In this document: positions 44,539-53,282 of the stretch, in pieces
Numbering within the stretch: the stretch's first letter is position 1
Layout: each line of letters opens with the position of its first letter
Source of the DNA: Neisseria mucosa
GTDB taxonomy: Bacteria > Pseudomonadota > Gammaproteobacteria > Burkholderiales > Neisseriaceae
Assembly (NCBI RefSeq): GCF_003044445.1
Contig: NZ_POWX01000009.1
Coordinates: 22,787 to 86,786, forward strand
Reading direction: 5' to 3'
Length of the DNA: 64,000 bases
The notes under the pieces: generated by a model
The model's input: only the letters and a program-made list of their open reading frames with translations
Database searches by the model: none
What the model was told of the DNA's origin: nothing
Made by a program: the position numbers and the translations under genes

Positions 44539-47196
44539 ATGAATATCAAAAAAACTCCTTCAACACAGCACATGCACGGCGTATCCATCTCGGCAGATAC
44601 AGGAAATACCAATAACGGAACCTACATCCGCAGCAATATCAGCCGTACACTTGCTGCCGGAGAAAAAAATCTAATTCTAGAAGGCGATGCTAATATCTTC
44701 GGAGCAGGAAATAACGGGGATAATATCCTAATTGGCAACAGCGGACGTAACCGTCTTAATAGCGGACGCGGCAATGATACCGTTTACGGTGGCGGTGGCG
44801 ATGACACCATCAACGGTGGGGAAGGCTTTGATTTACTGTTCGGTGAAGATGGCGACGATACATTAAACGGGGAAGCCGGTGACGATATACTTAACGGTGG
44901 TGCGGGTAACGATACCTACATTTTCAATGCAGCAGGCGGCAGGGATACCATTATCGATACCGAGGGAAACAACCGCATCCGCTTTACCGGAAGCTTGCGT
45001 GCCGAAGATTTGACAATAACGGCTGTTGCCAACAATGACGGTGGGCAAGATTGGAAAATCTCTATTAAAAACACAGATTCCGTACTGACCATCAGCAACC
45101 AATATACTGCCGGAAGCAGCGTCCCTTCCATCCATCAATTTGTTTTTGACAGCGGTGTTTTGAATGTAGCCGAATTTATTCGTGCAACAAAAGCCAATGT
45201 TGAAACAGCGAAACCACAAAACCTGACCATCAATGGAACCGATTCAGACGACGTTTTAAATGGTAGTGATGGCAATGACATTATTGACGGCAAAGCCGGT
45301 GCCGATACGATGAGCGGAGGATGGGGAGACGATACTTATTATGTTGATAATGTCAAAGATGTCATTATCGAAGGAAAAGGTGCAGGTACCGATACCGTAA
45401 TCAGCAGCGTTTCCTACACAGCGGCAACCAATGTTGAAAACGTTACCTTGACCGGCAATGCCAATATCTTCGGCGCAGGTAACAACAGCGACAATATCTT
45501 GACCGGCAACGCCGGACACAACCGGCTCAACAGCGGACGCGGCAACGATACCGTTTACGGCATGGGTGGAAATGATAACCTTAACGGTGGCGACGGTGAT
45601 GACTACCTGGATGGTGGCGAAGGGAACGACAACATCAATGGCGACGCAGGCAACGACACCTTAATCGGCGGCAAAGGAAAAGATACCCTGAAAGGCGGCG
45701 CAGGTAACGACACCTATATTTTCGGCGACGATGATACGATTATCGACAACCAAGAAAACAACTCTTTGCGTTTTTCAGACGACCTCCGTATCAAAGACCT
45801 CAAAATCAGCGTCAATGACAACGCACAAGGCGGGAAAGACTGGTTGATTACGTCCGCAAACGGCTCCGCATTGATTCGGGATCAAATCGGCTCAGACGGC
45901 AAAGTTGCTATCGGACGTTTTGAACTGCTCGGCGAAACCTATACCCACGAATCCCTGCTCAAAGCTGTTGCCAATTCAAACAAACAAGGTTCGACCATCA
46001 CCGGCACAGCAAGAGACGACATCCTTACCGGTACAGAGCAAAACGATACCATCGACAGCGGAATCGACGGACGCGACCGTCTGTACGGATTAGGCGGAGA
46101 TGACATATTGCGTGATAGCGGAACAAGCTATTTCGGTAATGAACGCGATGACGAACTCTACGGCGGCGATGGCAATGATAAATTGTATGCCGACGTTGGT
46201 GATGATTATCTGGACGGCGGTGCCGGCGATGACCATCTTGAAGGCGGACAACACAGAGATACTTACGTCTTTGGTAAAGGATACGGACACGATACCATCT
46301 TTGACTACAATTTCAATCTTGATCCCGAATTCAACCCAAACGGAATGCAAAACGCCAATACCGTTAAATTCACCGGCGGCCTGACTTTGGATGATTTAGA
46401 AATTTCGATGACCCAAGGCTATAACAAATCCGGCATTGATCATATCCCTTCCGATTCCGAATTCATTATTATTCCCCGTCTGAACGGAGATACTTGGAAC
46501 ATTTCAATCAAAGGAACAAACGATGTCCTGACTATTAAAAACCAATCCGGCATTTACGGCGCAATCAGCGAATTCCAGTTTGATTCCAAAACCTATACCG
46601 TTGGCGAAATCATTGAGCATTTTGGTCTGAATGTGCCTCACTTTGACAAAGCCGGTAACCTTGTCCACGACCTTACCGATAAGATTGACTGGTATGGCGT
46701 TGATCAGAGGGGATACAACCGCGTTGTTTACGGATCGGCTGATAACGATACTGCGGACTTTTCAGACGTGATCGGTAAAGTTACCTTCTACGGTGGCAAA
46801 GGAGAAGATATTATCACCTTAGGAAGATACAACGTCATTGACGGCGGTACGGGTAATGATGCCATTTTCGACTCCGGACACTCGGTTAAAAATACCATTA
46901 TGTTAGGAAAGGAAAGCGGAAAAGATACATTGCACAATATCCGCACAGAAGCAGACACTACCGTTCTCTTCTCAGGAAATTTAACGATTAAAGATATCGA
47001 ATTGACCACAGGCAAAGACTGGGTTGTGAAGCTGAAAGGTTCAAATAACGCATTGACTATCAAGGATATGGTTCATTCCCCATCTGGTCATGATACGGTT
47101 GACACCTTTAAATTTGAAGGTGGCGAAAGCTATACCACTACCCAATTCCTGAAAGCTTTAGGTATGGATAGTACCGTCAATCACGGCTTGATTTAA
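44539..47196 (+). CDS. RTX-type calcium-binding protein
   Basis: An 885-residue acidic protein without a signal peptide. RTX nonapeptide arrays (GGxGxDxUx) occur at about residues 55-128 (GGGGDDTINGGEGFD), 303-394 and 488-571, with a weak one near 750-775. After each comes a module of about 70 residues resembling the haemolysin-type calcium-binding-related domain (for example LRFTGSLRAEDLTI, and QDWKISIKNTDSVLTISNQ), four in all. The arrangement points to type I secretion by a C-terminal signal, but no hlyB/hlyD/tolC genes are in the window. The start is the ATG after CGGAAAACAATATTT. No enzymatic or toxin domain is recognised. Two DNA segments (near 44680 and 45450) are close internal duplicates. 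Confidence 0.9.
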   Translation: MNIKKTPSTQHMHGVSISADTGNTNNGTYIRSNISRTLAAGEKNLILEGDANIFGAGNNGDNILIGNSGRNRLNSGRGNDTVYGGGGDDTINGGEGFDLLFGEDGDDTLNGEAGDDILNGGAGNDTYIFNAAGGRDTIIDTEGNNRIRFTGSLRAEDLTITAVANNDGGQDWKISIKNTDSVLTISNQYTAGSSVPSIHQFVFDSGVLNVAEFIRATKANVETAKPQNLTINGTDSDDVLNGSDGNDIIDGKAGADTMSGGWGDDTYYVDNVKDVIIEGKGAGTDTVISSVSYTAATNVENVTLTGNANIFGAGNNSDNILTGNAGHNRLNSGRGNDTVYGMGGNDNLNGGDGDDYLDGGEGNDNINGDAGNDTLIGGKGKDTLKGGAGNDTYIFGDDDTIIDNQENNSLRFSDDLRIKDLKISVNDNAQGGKDWLITSANGSALIRDQIGSDGKVAIGRFELLGETYTHESLLKAVANSNKQGSTITGTARDDILTGTEQNDTIDSGIDGRDRLYGLGGDDILRDSGTSYFGNERDDELYGGDGNDKLYADVGDDYLDGGAGDDHLEGGQHRDTYVFGKGYGHDTIFDYNFNLDPEFNPNGMQNANTVKFTGGLTLDDLEISMTQGYNKSGIDHIPSDSEFIIIPRLNGDTWNISIKGTNDVLTIKNQSGIYGAISEFQFDSKTYTVGEIIEHFGLNVPHFDKAGNLVHDLTDKIDWYGVDQRGYNRVVYGSADNDTADFSDVIGKVTFYGGKGEDIITLGRYNVIDGGTGNDAIFDSGHSVKNTIMLGKESGKDTLHNIRTEADTTVLFSGNLTIKDIELTTGKDWVVKLKGSNNALTIKDMVHSPSGHDTVDTFKFEGGESYTTTQFLKALGMDSTVNHGLI

Positions 47197-47203
47197 CCAT
47201 CTG

Positions 47204-47260
47204 AAAGGTCGTCTAAAACTTCTCCCATTATCGGTGGGAAAGGTTTTCAGACGACCTTTT
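47204..47260 (+). terminator. Uptake-sequence terminator of the RTX gene
   Basis: AAAGGTCGTCTAAAACTT and AGGTTTTCAGACGACCTTTTG pair around an inner TCCCAT/GTGGGA-like stem. The left arm has an A in place of G, as at 6232. Confidence 0.7.
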
Positions 47261-47322
47261 GTTTTGTCTTAATGATAATTCTTCAAGGTCAAATGCTACT
47301 ATTTTCCGATACTGATGCAATA

Positions 47323-47341
47323 TGTTGCATATAATGCAACA
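47323..47341. promoter_or_regulatory. Palindrome upstream of the sRNA promoter
   Basis: TGTTGCAT and ATGCAACA form perfect 8-bp arms around ATA, centred about 69 bases upstream of the predicted start of the small RNA. Suits a dimeric regulator; none is identified. Confidence 0.45.
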
Positions 47342-47365
47342 ATTTACGAATTTTCATAAAAACCA

Positions 47366-47394
47366 TTGACAAGACTTTTTTATTGTATCATAAT
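47366..47394 (+). promoter_or_regulatory. Promoter of the candidate sRNA
   Basis: TTGACA (47366-47371) and CATAAT (47389-47394) with a 17-base spacer; predicted start near 47401. Confidence 0.7.
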
Positions 47395-47400
47395 GACGCC

Positions 47401-47489
47401 CGTTGAGTTGCTTGATGCAGCTTGATTTTTCTCCTCTATTTCTCCTTTGTAGACTTGGCGCATATCCCAAACGATATGCGCATTTTTTT
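47401..47489 (+). ncRNA. Candidate trans-acting small RNA with anti-SD motifs
   Basis: A transcript of about 89 bases is bounded by a consensus promoter and an intrinsic terminator (GCGCATATC/GATATGCGC, 47458-47481, then seven T). A 5' hairpin AGTTGC/GCAGCT (one G-U pair) lies at 47406-47422. Between them is an unpaired pyrimidine tract holding two CTCCT motifs (47431-47435 and 47442-47446), able to pair with ribosome-binding sites. The plan (5' hairpin, CU-rich single strand, terminator) recalls the neisserial sibling sRNAs NmsR/RcoF, but the neighbours differ and identity is unproven. No ORF fits. It is next to proQ, whose product is an RNA chaperone. Confidence 0.7.
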
Positions 47490-47708
47490 ATCTTGATTTT
47501 CCAAGTTTAAAAATAACCTCAAACAAAACAAAATATTCCTCCCCTACTACCATTCTCACGCATATAAAAACCCATCTTTAAAAAACGTGTAATCACCGAT
47601 AAAAAATCAACGAACATCCACCGTTTACCCTCCCCTGTCAAAACAAAAATAATAGGCGCAAAGCGTGTCCCCTCTGCCCCTCCTCCATTGATTTGAAATA
47701 CCAATAAA

Positions 47709-47752
47709 AAAGGTCGTCTGAAAACAGAAAATCCGTTTTCAGACGACCTTTT
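47709..47752 (-). terminator. Uptake-sequence terminator of proQ
   Basis: AAAAAGGTCGTCTGAAAAC and its complement, 16 bases after the proQ stop. The stretch from 47490 to here is AT-rich with only an unconvincing 61-codon ORF. Confidence 0.8.
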
Positions 47753-47767
47753 AAAAGCAATTCGGTA

Positions 47768-48232
47768 TTATTCGGCGTTGTTTTGTGCCACTTCTTCAGT
47801 TTCGACTGCTGCGCCGACTTGTTCGACTTCTACTGCCTCAGTTTGCGCTGCCTGTTTGGCGGCTTGACGCTCGGCTTGTTCTGCCAAAGCCTGCTGGACA
47901 AACGGATGCTGTTGGGCGATGGCTTGTTCTTCCGCGCTGACTTCGCCTTTGAAGCGGTTGTTCAAATCAAAACGTTTTCCACCGCGCGCCAAGGCTTTGA
48001 GGTAGCGGGGGCGGCGGCAATGGTTGGCGAGGACGCGGGCGATCAGTGCAGGATCGTATTGGGGCAGCGCGGCAACAAGGTCTTGGTCGATACCGACGGC
48101 CAGCGGTTTGAATCGTTTGAAGACGTCGTATTTGCCGTAGATGTGGTCGGCAATCATGTCAGTCTGTTTTTTCTTGCTCATGGTTTGGACGGCGGATTTC
48201 AAAGCAGCGCCCAAAGCGGTTTCTTGTGTCAT
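47768..48232 (-). CDS. proQ: ProQ/FinO-domain RNA chaperone
   Basis: A 154-residue minimal ProQ: one FinO-like domain and a short acidic tail (VEVEQVGAAVETEEVAQ). Domain residues include DMIADHIYGKYDVFKRFKPLAVGIDQDL, VLANHCRRPRYLKALARGGKRFDLN, the RNA-binding face, and the FKGEVSAEEQAIAQ helix. The meningococcal homologue binds many sRNAs and mRNA 3' ends. Its closeness to a candidate sRNA (47401) is notable but may be chance. Confidence 0.96.
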   Translation of the reverse strand: MTQETALGAALKSAVQTMSKKKQTDMIADHIYGKYDVFKRFKPLAVGIDQDLVAALPQYDPALIARVLANHCRRPRYLKALARGGKRFDLNNRFKGEVSAEEQAIAQQHPFVQQALAEQAERQAAKQAAQTEAVEVEQVGAAVETEEVAQNNAE

Positions 48233-48397
48233 GTCGTTTGTATTCCTCTAAAATAAAGCCGTGCGTTTCGCTATGGCACGGTAATGGCGGTATTTTAGTA
48301 TAAAGCCTGTGTTTTGGCTAAGTTTTTTTGCGAATGTTCGATTGTAAATGTTTATTTTACGGACGGCGCCGACACACCTGTCGCCATAGCGTTACGA

Positions 48398-48454
48398 AAA
48401 GGTCGTCTGAAAACGTTCGGCACAATCCGTCATGTTTGTTTTCAGACGACCTCT
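48398..48454 (-). terminator. Uptake-sequence terminator of aroC
   Basis: AAAAGGTCGTCTGAAAAC and its complement around a 20-base loop, eight bases beyond the aroC stop. Confidence 0.7.
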
Positions 48455-48461
48455 TTCAATT

Positions 48462-49562
48462 TTATCTATGCTGCTTGGCGATGTCGGGCGTATCGACCAC
48501 TACGTCAGCATTTTGCGCGCGATGGCGCAGGGCGTGGTCGATAAGTACCAGCGCGAGCATGGCTTCGGCGATGGGGGCGGCGCGCAGGCCGACGCAGGGG
48601 TCGTGTCTGCCGTGGGTGGCGAGTTCGACGGGGTTGCCGTTGATGTCGATGCTACGGCGCGGGGTGGCTATGGAACTGGTGGGTTTGATGGCGATGTTGA
48701 CGTGGATATCTTGCCCGGTGCTGATGCCGCCGAGGATGCCGCCTGAGTGGTTGGACAGGAAGCCTTGCGGGGTGAGTTCGTCGCCGTGTTCGCTGCCGCG
48801 TTGGACGACGCTGCCGAAGCCTGCGCCGATTTCCACGCCTTTGACGGCGTTGATGCCCATCATGGCGTAGGCGATTTCGGCATCGAGGCGGTCGAAAACG
48901 GGTTCGCCCAAGCCGACGGGGACGTTGGCGGCTTCGATATGCAGTTTCGCGCCGACGGAATCCAAGGATTTGCGCACGCTGTCCATATAGTTTTCCAGCT
49001 CGGCGATTTGGCTTTGGTTGGCGGCGAAGAAGGGATTTGGGGAAATGTGTTCATAGCCTTCAAACTGAATTTCTTTTTCGCCGACTTGGGTAACGTAGGC
49101 GGTGATTTCCGTGCCGAATTTTTCTTTCAGCCATTTTTTGGCGACAGCTCCGGCGGCAACACGAGCTGCGGTTTCGCGGGCGGAACTTCTGCCGCCGCCG
49201 CGGTAGTCGCGCGTGCCGTATTTGTGCCAGTAGGTATAGTCGGCATGGCCGGGACGGAAGCTGGTGGCGATGTTGCCGTAGTCTTTGCTGCGTTGGTCGG
49301 TATTGCGGATTAAGAGGGCGATGGGTGTGCCGGTGGTTTTGCCTTCGAAGACGCCGGAGAGGATTTCGACTTGGTCGGCTTCGCGGCGTTGGGTAACGTG
49401 GCGGCTGGTGCCGGGTTTGCGCCGGTCGAGGTCGGCTTGGATGTCTGATTCGGTCAATGCCAGTCCGGGCGGGCAGCCGTCGATGATGCAGCCCAAACCT
49501 GCGCCGTGGCTTTCGCCGAAAGTAGTAACGGTGAAGAGTTGTCCGAAAGTGTTGCCTGCCAT
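48462..49562 (-). CDS. aroC: Chorismate synthase
   Basis: Converts EPSP to chorismate, the branch point for aromatic amino acids, folate and quinones, using reduced FMN. The 366-residue protein has signature 1 [19 protein letters not shown], signature 2 [27 protein letters not shown] (core [13 protein letters not shown]), and C-terminal [17 protein letters not shown]. All is normal. It lies next to proQ, transcribed in the same direction but separated by more than 220 bases. Confidence 0.98.
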   Translation of the reverse strand: MAGNTFGQLFTVTTFGESHGAGLGCIIDGCPPGLALTESDIQADLDRRKPGTSRHVTQRREADQVEILSGVFEGKTTGTPIALLIRNTDQRSKDYGNIATSFRPGHADYTYWHKYGTRDYRGGGRSSARETAARVAAGAVAKKWLKEKFGTEITAYVTQVGEKEIQFEGYEHISPNPFFAANQSQIAELENYMDSVRKSLDSVGAKLHIEAANVPVGLGEPVFDRLDAEIAYAMMGINAVKGVEIGAGFGSVVQRGSEHGDELTPQGFLSNHSGGILGGISTGQDIHVNIAIKPTSSIATPRRSIDINGNPVELATHGRHDPCVGLRAAPIAEAMLALVLIDHALRHRAQNADVVVDTPDIAKQHR

Positions 49563-49666
49563 GTTTTCCCTCTATCGGTCATATGCTGAAAGATGACGGA
49601 TTTTAGCATACAAAGGTCGTCTGAAACGCTTTCGGAGGATGAATCCTGCCTGCGGTATGCCTTCTG

Positions 49667-50437
49667 TTATCGAATCAAATCCCAAGCAAATTTGCCTATG
49701 GTCAGACACAGCAACACCATAAATCCGTAACGTAGAAACTTGGTTCCGCCGCGTATCGCCAATTTTGCGCCGACCACGCTGCCGCATAAATTCGCCAGCG
49801 CAAGCGGAATTGCCCACGCCCAAACAACATGCCCTTGCGGGATAAAAAACGTCAACGCGGCAAGGTAGGTGGTGGAATTGATGACTTTGGCGGATGCGTT
49901 CGCCGTCAGGAAATCATAACCGTAAAAACGGACGAACACGAAGACCAGCAGGCTGCCTGAGCCGGGCCCGAAGATGCCGTCGTAAAAACCGATGAGCGCG
50001 CCGAACAGCAAGCCCCATAAGGTTTCGCGGCGCGTCAATTTTTCGGTGCGCACCGCCTGCCCCAAGTCTTTTTTCAGAAAAGTATAAAGGCACATGACCA
50101 CCATGATGACCAACATCGCCGGTTTCATGTAGTGCACGGGCAGATACGCCACGGCATTCGCGCCCAGATAGGAAGCGGCAAACGCCAGCACGGCGGCGGG
50201 CAGCAGCACTTTCCAAGGCACGGGGATTTTGCGCAGGTATTGCCCCGTTGCGGTCAGCGTGCCGAAGTAGGAAGCGAATTTGTCGGTGCCAATCACCGAA
50301 GCCACGGGCGTGGAAGTGGGCAGCAGGTTGAACAGCCCCGGGACTTGCAGCAGCCCGCCGCCGCCAACCGCCGCGTCCATCAGTCCGGCACAAAATCCGG
50401 TGAGCAGTAAGAGGTAGAAAAAGGAATCTACGGGCAT
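49667..50437 (-). CDS. TSUP family (TauE/SafE) membrane permease
   Basis: A 256-residue protein with about eight membrane spans. The first half has CAGLMDAAVGGGGLLQVPGLF and the second GFYDGIFGPGSGSLLVFVFVR, the tandem GxxDxxxGxGGG-type motifs of the TSUP (DUF81) family. Members export sulfite, sulfoacetate or other organosulfur anions; the substrate here is unknown. No sulfur-metabolism genes are adjacent. The gap to aroC (104 bases) holds a single uptake sequence near 49614. Confidence 0.9.
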   Translation of the reverse strand: MPVDSFFYLLLLTGFCAGLMDAAVGGGGLLQVPGLFNLLPTSTPVASVIGTDKFASYFGTLTATGQYLRKIPVPWKVLLPAAVLAFAASYLGANAVAYLPVHYMKPAMLVIMVVMCLYTFLKKDLGQAVRTEKLTRRETLWGLLFGALIGFYDGIFGPGSGSLLVFVFVRFYGYDFLTANASAKVINSTTYLAALTFFIPQGHVVWAWAIPLALANLCGSVVGAKLAIRGGTKFLRYGFMVLLCLTIGKFAWDLIR

Positions 50438-50473
50438 GATGATTCAGGCTTTATTGGAAATTTCTTATCAGGG

Positions 50474-50540
50474 AAAAGGTCGTCTGAAAACAGTTTTGCA
50501 CATGAAAGTCCATGTTTTTAAAATGTTCAGACGACCTTTT
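50474..50540 (-). terminator. Uptake-sequence terminator of trmA
   Basis: AAAAGGTCGTCTGAA and its complement around a loop with an inner GTTTTGCAC-like pairing, 15 bases after the trmA stop. Confidence 0.6.
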
Positions 50541-50554
50541 TCAACCCCGCTTTT

Positions 50555-51637
50555 TTATTTCTTCTTCAAATAAACGCCACTTTCGATATGGTGCGTAAAC
50601 GGGAACTGATCAAACAAGGCGGCGCGTTCGACAGTGTGCGTTTGGCAAAGGGTGTCGAGGTTCGCGCGCAGTGTTTCGGGATTGCAGGAAATATAGATAA
50701 TGTTGTCAAACTGGGAAACCAGCTTCAACGTTTCATCATCGACGCCGGCGCGGGGCGGATCGACAAAAATGGTGGAAAAACCATAATCTTTCAGCGAAAC
50801 GCCCTGCTCTTGCAGGCGGCGGAATTTGCGGCTTTGAGTATAGGCTTCGGTAAACTCTTCGGCGGAGAGACGGGCGATTTTGATGTTGTCCCGTTGGTTA
50901 GCCTTGATGTTCCATTGCGCGGCGTAAACGGAAGTTTTGGACACTTCGGTCGCCAAAACCTGACGGAAATGCTGCGAGAGCGGCAGGGTGAAATTGCCGT
51001 TGCCGCAGTAAAGTTCGAGCAAATCGCCGCTGAGATTTTGTGCGACATCACACGCCCATCCGAGCATTTTTTCGCACACGCGGGCATTGGGCTGGGTAAA
51101 GCTGCCCTCGACTTGGCGGTAGCGGAAGGTTTTGCCGTTTACGTTCAGCTCTTCGGTTATATAGTCTTGAGTCAAAACGATTTTCTGCCCCCTACTCCGA
51201 CCGATGATATGGATGCCCAATTCACGCGCCAAGGTTTCGGCGGCACGCTGCCACGCTTCGTCCAGTTTTTTGTGGTAAATCATGGTAACGAGCATCTCGC
51301 CGCTTAGCGCAGACAGAAATTCTACGGCGTACCAGCGGTTTTTGAGTTCGGGATTTTGCGTGGCGGCTTCGATGAGTTTGGGCATCAAGGTATTGATAGA
51401 CTCCGAAGCGGCGGGAAATTGGTCGCAACGTATCAGACTTGCGCCGCTTGCTTTCTGTCCGCGCTCGAACATGGCGTAAAACATTTCGCCACCTTCGTGC
51501 CAAATGCGAAATTCGGCGCGCATACGGTAATGCTGTTCGGGGGATTCGAAAACTTGAATTTCAGGAAAATCCAAACCTTGGAAAAGCTGTTGCAAGTATT
51601 GGATTTTTTGGTCGAGCTGTTGCGTATAAGCGGTCAT
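50555..51637 (-). CDS. trmA: tRNA (uracil-54-C5)-methyltransferase
   Basis: Makes ribothymidine (T54) in tRNA. The 360-residue protein has the AdoMet motif LLELYCGNGNFTLPL, the FVDPPRAGVDDETL motif, and the catalytic cysteine in IIYISCNPETLRANLD. It lacks an iron-sulfur TRAM region, so is TrmA rather than RlmCD. Length fits E. coli TrmA (366). Confidence 0.97.
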   Translation of the reverse strand: MTAYTQQLDQKIQYLQQLFQGLDFPEIQVFESPEQHYRMRAEFRIWHEGGEMFYAMFERGQKASGASLIRCDQFPAASESINTLMPKLIEAATQNPELKNRWYAVEFLSALSGEMLVTMIYHKKLDEAWQRAAETLARELGIHIIGRSRGQKIVLTQDYITEELNVNGKTFRYRQVEGSFTQPNARVCEKMLGWACDVAQNLSGDLLELYCGNGNFTLPLSQHFRQVLATEVSKTSVYAAQWNIKANQRDNIKIARLSAEEFTEAYTQSRKFRRLQEQGVSLKDYGFSTIFVDPPRAGVDDETLKLVSQFDNIIYISCNPETLRANLDTLCQTHTVERAALFDQFPFTHHIESGVYLKKK

Positions 51638-51725
51638 TGGAGAAATGTCTCATGAAAAAATGCCGTAATGTCGGTTTGGTCGGCAGGTTGGCGTAAAGAT
51701 GTTTGACAACACCGAAAATGCTGAC

Positions 51726-51773
51726 AAAGGTCGTCTGAAAACCTACCCACGCTCGTTTTCAGACGACCTTTTA
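51726..51773 (-). terminator. Uptake-sequence terminator of the GntR gene
   Basis: AAAGGTCGTCTGAAAAC and its complement, 12 bases after the stop; the loop ends CGCTCG as in other copies. Confidence 0.75.
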
Positions 51774-51784
51774 TTGGCGTTTGA

Positions 51785-52501
51785 TTACTCGCCTTCGTAT
51801 TTGCGTTCCAAACGCTCCACGCACGCGCTTAAGTGTTTGCGCATGATTTTGACGACGCGGTTGCGTTTGCCGTTGACCAGCAGGTCGAGGATTTCGCGGT
51901 GTTCAGAATGGGTATGGGGATTGATGGCGCGTTTTTCATTACGCTGCGCATCGAAGACGGCGACGATGAGCGAAGAACGGGCGCACAGTGTGTTCATGAT
52001 ATCGAACAAGACATTATTGTCGATCAGGCGCGCCAGTTCGACGTGAAAGGCGTTGGACAGGCGGTTCCAACCCACGCGATCGCCGCTGTCGGACGCCTGT
52101 TCTTCACGCTCGATCATGGCGTAAAGCGGCTGGAGGCGGGTTTCCAAATCGGGCATATCGGACAGAAGGTTCAGAATCATGCTTTCCATTTCGATACGCG
52201 CGTTGAACACGTCCTGCATTTCCTTCAAATCAGGCACATGGACGAACGCGCCGCGATTGGGCTGCAAATCGACGATTTTGTCGTGCGCCAACAGGGACAG
52301 CGCGCCGCGCACGGTATTGCGCGAGCAGACCATCTGGCGGCAAAGCTCGGATTCGGTCAGTTTTTTGCCGGGCAGTAAAACATGATCGGTGATACCGTCC
52401 AAAATCAGGGCGTAAACGCGAAACAGCTCCGAATCGTGCCTGCCTGCCGGCATCATGGAAGAAGGGGTGGGCGCATGGAGGGTTTCGTTATCGGTATTCA
52501 T
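51785..52501 (-). CDS. GntR family regulator, FCD subgroup
   Basis: A 238-residue transcription factor. The N-terminal winged helix spans about 25-95 ([47 protein letters not shown]; recognition helix near SRNTVRGALSLLA). The C-terminal FCD domain has the metal/ligand residues in NAFHVELARLI, HSEHREILDLL and MRKHLSACVERL. FCD regulators sense organic acids; the neisserial glutamate-dehydrogenase regulator GdhR is of this class, but gdhA is not here, so the name is not assigned. It is divergent from a candidate sRNA. Confidence 0.92.
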   Translation of the reverse strand: MNTDNETLHAPTPSSMMPAGRHDSELFRVYALILDGITDHVLLPGKKLTESELCRQMVCSRNTVRGALSLLAHDKIVDLQPNRGAFVHVPDLKEMQDVFNARIEMESMILNLLSDMPDLETRLQPLYAMIEREEQASDSGDRVGWNRLSNAFHVELARLIDNNVLFDIMNTLCARSSLIVAVFDAQRNEKRAINPHTHSEHREILDLLVNGKRNRVVKIMRKHLSACVERLERKYEGE

Positions 52502-52646
52502 TATTTAAGCTCTCCTCATGGTCTGGCGTGGCATATTGTTTGAAATGACTGGAAATTTCCGACGGTGTTGAGCCGCCATGCATCGCTTTTTGCTTGATTC
52601 TATTTCAATATGTCACGAAACCTGATTAAGATATAATTAAAAATTG

Positions 52647-52675
52647 TTGACAATCCCTAACTAAGCTTGCACAAT
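52647..52675 (+). promoter_or_regulatory. Promoter of second candidate sRNA
   Basis: Perfect TTGACA (52647-52652) and CACAAT (52670-52675) with a 17-base spacer, in AT-rich DNA between the GntR gene and the small RNA. Confidence 0.55.
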
Positions 52676-52681
52676 ATGTCG

Positions 52682-52771
52682 AAAGGCCAAGTTATAAAGG
52701 CTGATAGAGAGAGAATCCACAATAAGCAAGCAGATATATTCATGGTGTAGCGTGAATATATCTGCTTTTTT
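52682..52771 (+). ncRNA. Candidate small RNA divergent from the GntR gene
   Basis: About 90 bases between a TTGACA promoter and a very strong terminator: AGCAGATATATTCA (52729-52742) pairs perfectly with TGAATATATCTGCT (52753-52766), followed by a T run. The body has AAAGGCC and a purine-rich GAGAGAGAATCC segment and no start codon with a usable ORF. The terminator works only on the plus strand. No known RNA family is recognised. It could be the leader of nothing else, since the next gene (osmC-like) is on the opposite strand. Confidence 0.6.
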
Positions 52772-52819
52772 GTCGGGCGGTCTTTATTCACGCTTTAACA
52801 GTATTCCGCCTCTAAACGC

Positions 52820-52860
52820 TTTTCAGACGACCCCTGAAAGATACGGGAGGTCGTCTGAAA
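52820..52860. terminator. Uptake-sequence pair after the OsmC gene
   Basis: TTTTCAGACGACCC and GGAGGTCGTCTGAAA are arranged outward, unlike most pairs here; they abut the osmC-like stop (52863). Confidence 0.5.
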
Positions 52861-52862
52861 AA

Positions 52863-53282
52863 TTACTCTGCTTCGACGGTTTCAAAACTGTGGGTGATTT
52901 TCGCCGCCTTGCCCAGCATAATCGAGGCGGAACAATATTTCTCGGCGGACATCTGCACGGCGCGTTCGATGGCGGATTCGGTCAGATTGTGTCCGATGAC
53001 TTTAAAATGGATGTGGATTTCGGTGAACACGCGCGGGGCATCGTCGGCGCGCTTCGCGGTAACCGTCGCTTGGCAGTCAACCACTTTCTGACGCTGTTTC
53101 TCGGCAATCATCACAACATCGATGCTGGAACAGCCCGCCACACCCAAAAGCAGCATTTCCATCGGGCTGGGACCGCGTTTCGCCTGCCCTTCCGCCGCCG
53201 CGCCTTCCATGACGACGCTGTGTCCGTTTTCGGTCGTGCCGACAAAGCACATTCCGTCTATCCATTTTGATGTAACTTGCAT
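52863..53282 (-). CDS. OsmC family protein (YhfA-like)
   Basis: A 139-residue protein from MQVTSKWIDGMCFVGTTENGHSVVM; the longer upstream frame runs into the IS region and is excluded. OsmC-fold features: GPSPMEMLLLGVAGCSSIDVVMIAEKQRQ with the redox cysteine, and the second cysteine in AVQMSAEKYCSASIML. Such proteins reduce organic or fatty hydroperoxides using paired cysteines. The YhfA branch has this short length. Stands alone. Confidence 0.92.
   Translation of the reverse strand: MQVTSKWIDGMCFVGTTENGHSVVMEGAAAEGQAKRGPSPMEMLLLGVAGCSSIDVVMIAEKQRQKVVDCQATVTAKRADDAPRVFTEIHIHFKVIGHNLTESAIERAVQMSAEKYCSASIMLGKAAKITHSFETVEAE

Noticed and set aside
47519..47704. A 61-codon minus-strand frame between the sRNA and proQ
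   Set aside because: AT-rich DNA with no ribosome-binding site, no similarity, and it would precede the proQ terminator in an odd position.
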